64,000 bases of DNA from the NCBI RefSeq assembly GCF_000010165.1, contig NC_012491.1, positions 5,217,001-5,281,000 of the forward strand, written 5' to 3'. This DNA is from Brevibacillus brevis NBRC 100599 (lineage in GTDB: Bacteria > Bacillota > Bacilli > Brevibacillales > Brevibacillaceae). Positions within the stretch are counted from its first letter, which is position 1. Every line of letters starts with the position of its first letter. Of this stretch, positions 61,454 through 64,000 are shown piece after piece. Below the pieces are notes generated by a model. The model had not been told where the DNA came from. It was given only the letters and a program-made list of their open reading frames with translations, and ran no database searches. The position numbers were made by a program, and so were the translations under genes.

Positions 61454-61873
61454 CTACATAAAAAATCGGGTAAAAAAAGAGGAGAGAACGGAGGCGATAA
61501 CAGGACCTAAAACTGCCCAAACCTGTAGAAAGCGTTCTTGTTTCCTGTCTTTTTCTACTTCCATAAACTGAGCAAGTGCTTCCTTGTCCCGATTTTCATT
61601 AGACAGCAATTGCAGGATAATATCTTTGTCTTTTTCCGTCTTCTCTGCTTTCGTTTCTAATTCAGTCTGCAGCTTGTTCAAAACTTGCAGTACATCGTAA
61701 CGCACATCCTCCATGCGTCCCAATCGATGTTCAATTCGTTCCAACCACTTCGTGACGACTAACATTTGTCCCTCAAGCTGATCGATTCGTTCTTCGAATT
61801 TGTCTAATTTCAAATAGATACGTTGGATATGCTGATCTATATCTTTCTGATTTTCATACGGTCCTGCTGTCAT
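61454..61873 (-). CDS. Coiled-coil protein with C-terminal TM anchor, unknown function
   Basis: 139 residues: an almost continuous coiled coil (IQRIYLKLDKFEERIDQLEG, QTELETKAEKTEKDKDIILQ) followed by one TM helix (VWAVLGPVIASVLSSFFTRF). ATG 61873 follows GGGGGAGG; a GTG at 61882 is also in frame. I do not recognise the family; similar small haemolysin-XhlA-like proteins have this layout. No partner gene is adjacent. Confidence 0.65.
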   Translation of the reverse strand: MTAGPYENQKDIDQHIQRIYLKLDKFEERIDQLEGQMLVVTKWLERIEHRLGRMEDVRYDVLQVLNKLQTELETKAEKTEKDKDIILQLLSNENRDKEALAQFMEVEKDRKQERFLQVWAVLGPVIASVLSSFFTRFFM

Positions 61874-62048
61874 AGATTCCACCTCCCCCGTCCGTCCTTT
61901 ATACTACTTGTTTATGTATCGGTGAGGAGCATTGCCTGTACGGTTATCCCTCTCTGTTCAGTCTCGTGTAAAAAAGGCGGCAAACAAATGTATTTCCAAA
62001 TCCTGAATTCAGCTAAAATAGAAGGAAGACTATCTAGCATTTCTCTCA

Positions 62049-62074
62049 AATAAACGGGGACATAACCGTTTATT
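62049..62074. promoter_or_regulatory. Perfect dyad just upstream of the ecsA RBS
   Basis: AATAAACGG (62049-62057) and CCGTTTATT (62066-62074) are exact inverted repeats around GGACATAA. It ends 5 nt before AAAGGAGG, so it could be an operator or an RNA hairpin limiting ecsA translation. Confidence 0.55.
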
Positions 62075-62090
62075 CATAAAGGAGGATACC

Positions 62091-62834
62091 ATGACAACCT
62101 TGTTGGAGGTAAAAGGGGTAACGGGTGGGTACTCTTACAACCACGCTGTAATTAAAGATGTCTCCTTTCACATACGCGAAAAAGAAATTGTGGCCCTAAT
62201 CGGCCTGAATGGCGCAGGCAAAAGCACGACAATCAAGCATATTCTAGGACTCTTGGAACCCATCGCAGGTGAAATCAGCATTGCGGGGAAAACTTTTCAA
62301 TCTGATCCAGAAAACTATCGCTTGTCTTACGGGTATATTCCTGAGTCCCCCATTTATTACGAAGAGCTTACGCTGTGGGAGCATATCGAGTTAATGGCCA
62401 TGAGCCACGGGTTGGACCGGGAAGTTTTTTATGAACGAGCACGTCCTCTCTTAAAAGAATTCCGCATGGAGGAAATGAAAGACCGATTTCCTCAGCAGTT
62501 TTCCAAAGGGATGCGACAAAAGCTCATGATCATGATGGCGTTGCTCGTACAACCGCCTCTGTACATCGTAGATGAGCCGATCCTGGGTCTGGACCCGCTG
62601 GGGATTCGTTCTCTTCTCACGTGGTTGAACCGTTGCAAGGAGCAAGGGGCTGGCATTTTGATGTCCACACATATTTTGGCGACTGCCGAAAAGCATTGTG
62701 ACCGATTCATCATTTTGCACAAAGGCGAGATCAGAGCCCAAGGAACGCTTGAGGAGCTTCGGCGTATGACAGGGCTCCCAGATAGCTCTTTGGACGACAT
62801 ATACTTACATATCGTAGAGGATGACGGCCAGTGA
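62091..62834 (+). CDS. ecsA: ABC transporter ATP-binding protein EcsA
   Basis: 247-residue ATPase: Walker A GLNGAGKSTTIKH (~41-), signature QFSKGMRQKLMIMMALL, Walker B LYIVDEPILGLDPLG, H-loop STHILATAEKHCDRF. The PESPIYYEELTLWEHIELMA segment and the ecsB neighbour identify it as EcsA, which in B. subtilis affects regulated intramembrane proteolysis, secretion and competence. ATG 62091 follows AAAGGAGG. Confidence 0.93.
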   Translation: MTTLLEVKGVTGGYSYNHAVIKDVSFHIREKEIVALIGLNGAGKSTTIKHILGLLEPIAGEISIAGKTFQSDPENYRLSYGYIPESPIYYEELTLWEHIELMAMSHGLDREVFYERARPLLKEFRMEEMKDRFPQQFSKGMRQKLMIMMALLVQPPLYIVDEPILGLDPLGIRSLLTWLNRCKEQGAGILMSTHILATAEKHCDRFIILHKGEIRAQGTLEELRRMTGLPDSSLDDIYLHIVEDDGQ

Positions 62835-63970
62835 AAATAGACGTTGATCAATTATTTCGCAAACGGTTCCATGCCTTTTCCGTAGAATTCATTCGGTATG
62901 CCCAGTACATGGCGAATGGTGGTTTAGCGTTTGTTGGGATCTTTTTGATGGGGTTGCTCGCCTTCTACTACCGCAGCATCATCGCGATGATTCCAGCCTG
63001 GTTCCCTCTGCCGTATGCGATGGCGCTCGTGATTGCAATTGTCGTGGTGAGAAGCCCCCTACGCACGTTTTTGCTGGAAGCGGATTTGCTTTTTTTGACT
63101 CCGCATGAAGTAAGACTGGATCGCTATTTCCGAAAGGCGCTCATTTACAATTTTGCCATTCAGGGCATGGTGGTGTTTATCATCCTGCTCCTGCTCATGC
63201 CTATGTATACAGGGGTCGTAGGCGCACAAGGCGTGCAGCTGTGGGTGTACTGGTGCATTCCCCTGCTCTTGAAGGGCTGGAATATTTACAGCAATTGGAC
63301 GTTCTTACGTTTGCCAGATCAGCAGAAGATCGGATTCTATACACTCGCTCGATTTGTCTTTTCGTACATCCTCCTCGCCTGGGTATTGAGTGAAGGCCAA
63401 TTCTTGCGCTTGGGTAATGTCCCATTTGGTGTTCTGATCTGCGCTGCGCTCTTGATCTGGCTCCATTCGCGAATGTTGACTTATAAGAAAAGACATTCTC
63501 TACAATGGTATCGCCTGCTGGCCATCGAAAGTGGCTTGCGTCACCGCTTTTATCAGTTCGTGAACAACTTCCGGGATGTCCCTGCCATGCAGCACCAAGT
63601 GAAGTCACGCTCGTGGCTCATTACCCTGACGAAGCTGCTGCCTTACCGTCAATCAACAGCAGGACGTCATTTGTTTACCAAAAAATTTATTCGCTCTGGT
63701 GACTTTGCGGGCACTTATTTCAGACTGCTCCTGTTGTCAGCCTTCGTCGTTCTCATATTGCCCAGCCCATATGCGAAAATCATTGCAGGTCTGCTCTTTC
63801 TCTTCATGACTGCCAGCCAGATCAGCAGTCTTTGGCGGCATCAGCAAAAACGCAACGGGTATTCGATCTTTCCGATTCGGGATGGGCAGATGAGACAGGC
63901 TTTTAGCTGGCTGCGTATGGTTCTTTTGGGTTTTCAGGGTGTAGTTCTTGTGCTCATTGGAATTTTGTAG
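62831..63970 (+). CDS. ecsB: ABC transporter permease EcsB
   Basis: 379-residue integral membrane protein, partner of EcsA, with about eight or nine TM segments and the motif FLLEADLLFLTPHEVRLDRY (the cytoplasmic EcsB loop), then VQLWVYWCIPLLLKGWNIYS. The GTG start overlaps the ecsA stop (GTGA), so the pair is translationally coupled. B. subtilis EcsB is 408 aa; this one looks complete. Confidence 0.92.
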   Translation: MKIDVDQLFRKRFHAFSVEFIRYAQYMANGGLAFVGIFLMGLLAFYYRSIIAMIPAWFPLPYAMALVIAIVVVRSPLRTFLLEADLLFLTPHEVRLDRYFRKALIYNFAIQGMVVFIILLLLMPMYTGVVGAQGVQLWVYWCIPLLLKGWNIYSNWTFLRLPDQQKIGFYTLARFVFSYILLAWVLSEGQFLRLGNVPFGVLICAALLIWLHSRMLTYKKRHSLQWYRLLAIESGLRHRFYQFVNNFRDVPAMQHQVKSRSWLITLTKLLPYRQSTAGRHLFTKKFIRSGDFAGTYFRLLLLSAFVVLILPSPYAKIIAGLLFLFMTASQISSLWRHQQKRNGYSIFPIRDGQMRQAFSWLRMVLLGFQGVVLVLIGIL

Positions 63971-64000
63971 TGTAAGCTTGCCGTTACATGAAAAGCCGCG

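Overview
The window looks like a chromosomal segment of a Gram-positive, endospore-forming, aerobic Bacillales bacterium, most probably Brevibacillus or a close relative. The evidence is AddAB instead of RecBCD, a caa3-type cytochrome oxidase with a cytochrome c-tailed subunit II, GerA-family germination genes, EcsAB, strong GGAGG ribosome binding sites with frequent GTG/TTG starts, and lipoprotein signal peptides. The genus is an inference from gene content. No rRNA, tRNA, CRISPR array, transposase or phage gene was seen.

Layout: 0-1.4 kb holds the end of an efflux adaptor lipoprotein (HlyD family) and a small VOC protein, separated by two exact inverted 14-bp operator-like sites. 1.4-3.6 kb is topB. 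3.8-6.4 kb is a MerR-SRPBCC-MFS drug-response operon with a textbook MerR promoter (19-bp spacer). 6.6-12.9 kb is a mixed stretch: a secreted Ig-like protein, a DUF402 protein, an amino-acid permease, a large secreted protein with tandem 270-bp IPT/TIG repeats, and a DinB-family protein. 13.4-25.6 kb is one repair operon, sbcD-sbcC-addB-addA. 25.8-26.5 kb is an orphan secreted protein.

From 26.9 to 55.9 kb nearly everything reads leftward. Haem A and oxidase assembly genes (ctaG-ctaM-ctaB-ctaA, 26.9-30.3 kb) and oxidase structural genes (ctaC-ctaD-ctaE-ctaF, 52.1-55.9 kb) are separated by a 20.5-kb phenylacetate catabolic block. That block has two thioesterase genes and an EthD-like gene at its head, then paaK, paaF, paaG, paaH, two thiolases and further beta-oxidation genes; paaX; a Liv-type ABC transporter; a soluble chemoreceptor-like protein; and paaABCD with an aldehyde dehydrogenase. 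Three near-identical 20-bp sites upstream of ethD, paaX and paaA probably bind PaaX. paaZ and paaE are not recognisable in the window.

56.3-64 kb contains a short-chain dehydrogenase, a GerA-type locus lacking a GerB subunit, a SurA-N/PrsA-like lipid-free secreted chaperone, a coiled-coil membrane protein, and ecsAB.

The most unusual signal is a family of four 220-400 bp non-coding elements (13.04-13.37, 26.59-26.88, 30.56-30.78 and 51.59-51.99 kb). They fold into long hairpins, the arms show compensatory changes between copies, and each lies 17-46 bp beyond the intrinsic terminator of a leftward gene. Two of them sit exactly at the borders between the phenylacetate block and the split cta genes.
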